Shown: positions 4,562-5,411 of the stretch, one piece after another
Layout of the letters: the number at the start of each line of letters is the position of its first letter
How positions within the stretch are numbered: position 1 is the stretch's first letter
Source: Desulfobacterales bacterium
GTDB lineage: Bacteria > Desulfobacterota > Desulfobacteria > Desulfobacterales > BuS5
DNA length: 5,411 nucleotides
Assembly (NCBI GenBank): GCA_016735355.1
Contig: JAERRQ010000300.1
Location: 1 to 5,411 of the forward strand
Direction of reading: 5' to 3'
Notes under the pieces: generated by a model
Seen by the model: only the letters and a program-made list of their open reading frames with translations
Databases searched by the model: none
Told to the model about the DNA's origin: nothing
Program-made: the position numbers and the translations under genes

Positions 4562-5411
4562 ATGATTGCAAAAAAACTCGGAATAGCATTTTTTATTTTT
4601 TTAACTTTTTTTATTACTTGCGAAAACGCCATGGCCGGTGTTTCCGCTCCCGTTCTTAAATGGCAGTATGGAGGCTGCTATTCTTCCTGGTGTGAGAAAG
4701 GCTGGTATTCTTCTCCTGCGGTGGCCGATCTGGATAATGATGGAGCAGCGGAGGTAATCGGTTCAGCCTATTCCGTGGTAGTATTGAACGGCGCAACCGG
4801 CAGTTTAAAATGGCGGGTAAAATCAGGACATGATCGCTCCGAGTCTAATGTTGATAACGTGGGCCGCACCTGGCCTGGAGTTGTTACAGCGGATGTGGAT
4901 GGGGATGGTGATCTTGAAATTATCACTGCACACGGCGCTGGATATGTTTCCGTATATGATCAAAATGGATATTTTTGTTCAGGATGGCCAAAGCATCCGG
5001 TGAGCAGCGAGCTTCGTTCCCTGGCCGTATATGATCTGGACAGCGATGGAGACATGGAGATTATTGTGGGAAGCGCCAGGGGAGCTAATTACAATAATAT
5101 TTATATATATGAACATAACGGTGTGCTGCGGCCCGGCTGGCCCCAGCTTTCGACCGGCTGTTGTGCCTATGGCCTTTATAACGACAATCTGACCATTGGT
5201 GATATAGACGGTGACGGAAAAGGTGAAATTGTGGCTCCCTCGGATGTTCATTATATATGTGCTTTTAAAGATGATGGAACCCGAATTCCTGCCCATGACA
5301 TGTATGGAAGCAAGGTATGGGGCGAGGTCGGAGTTTGGGTTGATCCGGAAGCCGAAGAGAGGGGATGTGGAGATTGCGGAACCGAACATAGACCTAACTT
5401 TGCCCATTGTC
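4562..5411 (+). CDS. Secreted FG-GAP/VCBS-repeat protein, 3' end outside window
   Basis: This is the N-terminal 283 residues of an exported beta-propeller-type protein of the FG-GAP/VCBS repeat family; the frame runs off the window. The start at 4562 has AAAGG about 10 nt upstream and is followed by a signal peptide: KK at 4-5, a Phe/Ile/Leu-rich core, then ENAMA|G with cleavage likely after residue 25. A Cys at 20 (FITC) does not make a good lipobox. Four repeats carry the Asp-rich, calcium-binding type loop: DLDNDG (57-62), DVDGDG (111-116), DLDSDG (158-163) and DIDGDG (214-219), each followed by an (E)-(I/V)-(I/V) strand and spaced 47 to 56 residues apart. After the fourth repeat comes a Cys-containing stretch, ERGCGDCGTEHRPNFAHC (266-283), where an extra domain may start. 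Such proteins act outside the cytoplasm, often in adhesion or polymer binding; the specific role cannot be told. It is transcribed away from acsC. Confidence 0.88.
   Translation, partial: MIAKKLGIAFFIFLTFFITCENAMAGVSAPVLKWQYGGCYSSWCEKGWYSSPAVADLDNDGAAEVIGSAYSVVVLNGATGSLKWRVKSGHDRSESNVDNVGRTWPGVVTADVDGDGDLEIITAHGAGYVSVYDQNGYFCSGWPKHPVSSELRSLAVYDLDSDGDMEIIVGSARGANYNNIYIYEHNGVLRPGWPQLSTGCCAYGLYNDNLTIGDIDGDGKGEIVAPSDVHYICAFKDDGTRIPAHDMYGSKVWGEVGVWVDPEAEERGCGDCGTEHRPNFAHC

Noticed and set aside
4979..5407. 142-codon minus-strand open frame opposite the FG-GAP gene
   Set aside because: The plus strand encodes clear DxDxDG repeats, so the opposite frame is a shadow.

Overview
The window looks like a moderately AT-rich accessory stretch of an anaerobic bacterium, most likely a sulfate-reducing or syntrophic member of Desulfobacterota. 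This is inferred from an AcsC-type corrinoid iron-sulfur protein (Wood-Ljungdahl pathway), a cobalamin riboswitch, a GGGGTCAGGTC-type inverted-repeat element, and secreted FG-GAP and lipoprotein genes. No marker gene fixes the taxonomy.

Layout, left to right. At 1-867 (+) is the 3' part of an M28-family zinc aminopeptidase gene that enters from outside the window. A hairpin terminator at 891-924 separates it from a convergent lipoprotein gene (980-1435, -), whose last codons lie in a hexanucleotide repeat tract. From 1436 to 2229 there is no intact gene. That stretch holds a hairpin-forming inverted repeat next to the lipoprotein ribosome binding site, two possible decayed coding fragments, a roughly 275-bp nested inverted-repeat element (1784-2058), and a frameshifted Cys-rich mini-gene just downstream of acsC.

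The centre is an apparently stand-alone acsC (2230-3624, -). Its leader is unusually clear on the minus strand: a sigma70-type promoter (4096-4125), a complete cobalamin riboswitch (3815-4083), an intrinsic terminator (3717-3752), a 13-bp tandem duplication and a good ribosome binding site. The sequence therefore predicts that a B12-dependent methyl carrier is controlled by B12. The AcsC protein also has a 12-codon stretch near its C-terminal domain that looks like a compensated double frameshift.

The divergent intergenic region (4126-4561) carries a 17-bp tandem duplication, a near-perfect 22-bp palindrome and a well-spaced sigma54-like promoter. These lie ahead of a secreted FG-GAP/VCBS-repeat protein gene (4562 to the window end, +, incomplete). 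The genes look independently transcribed; nothing shows that they form one pathway.
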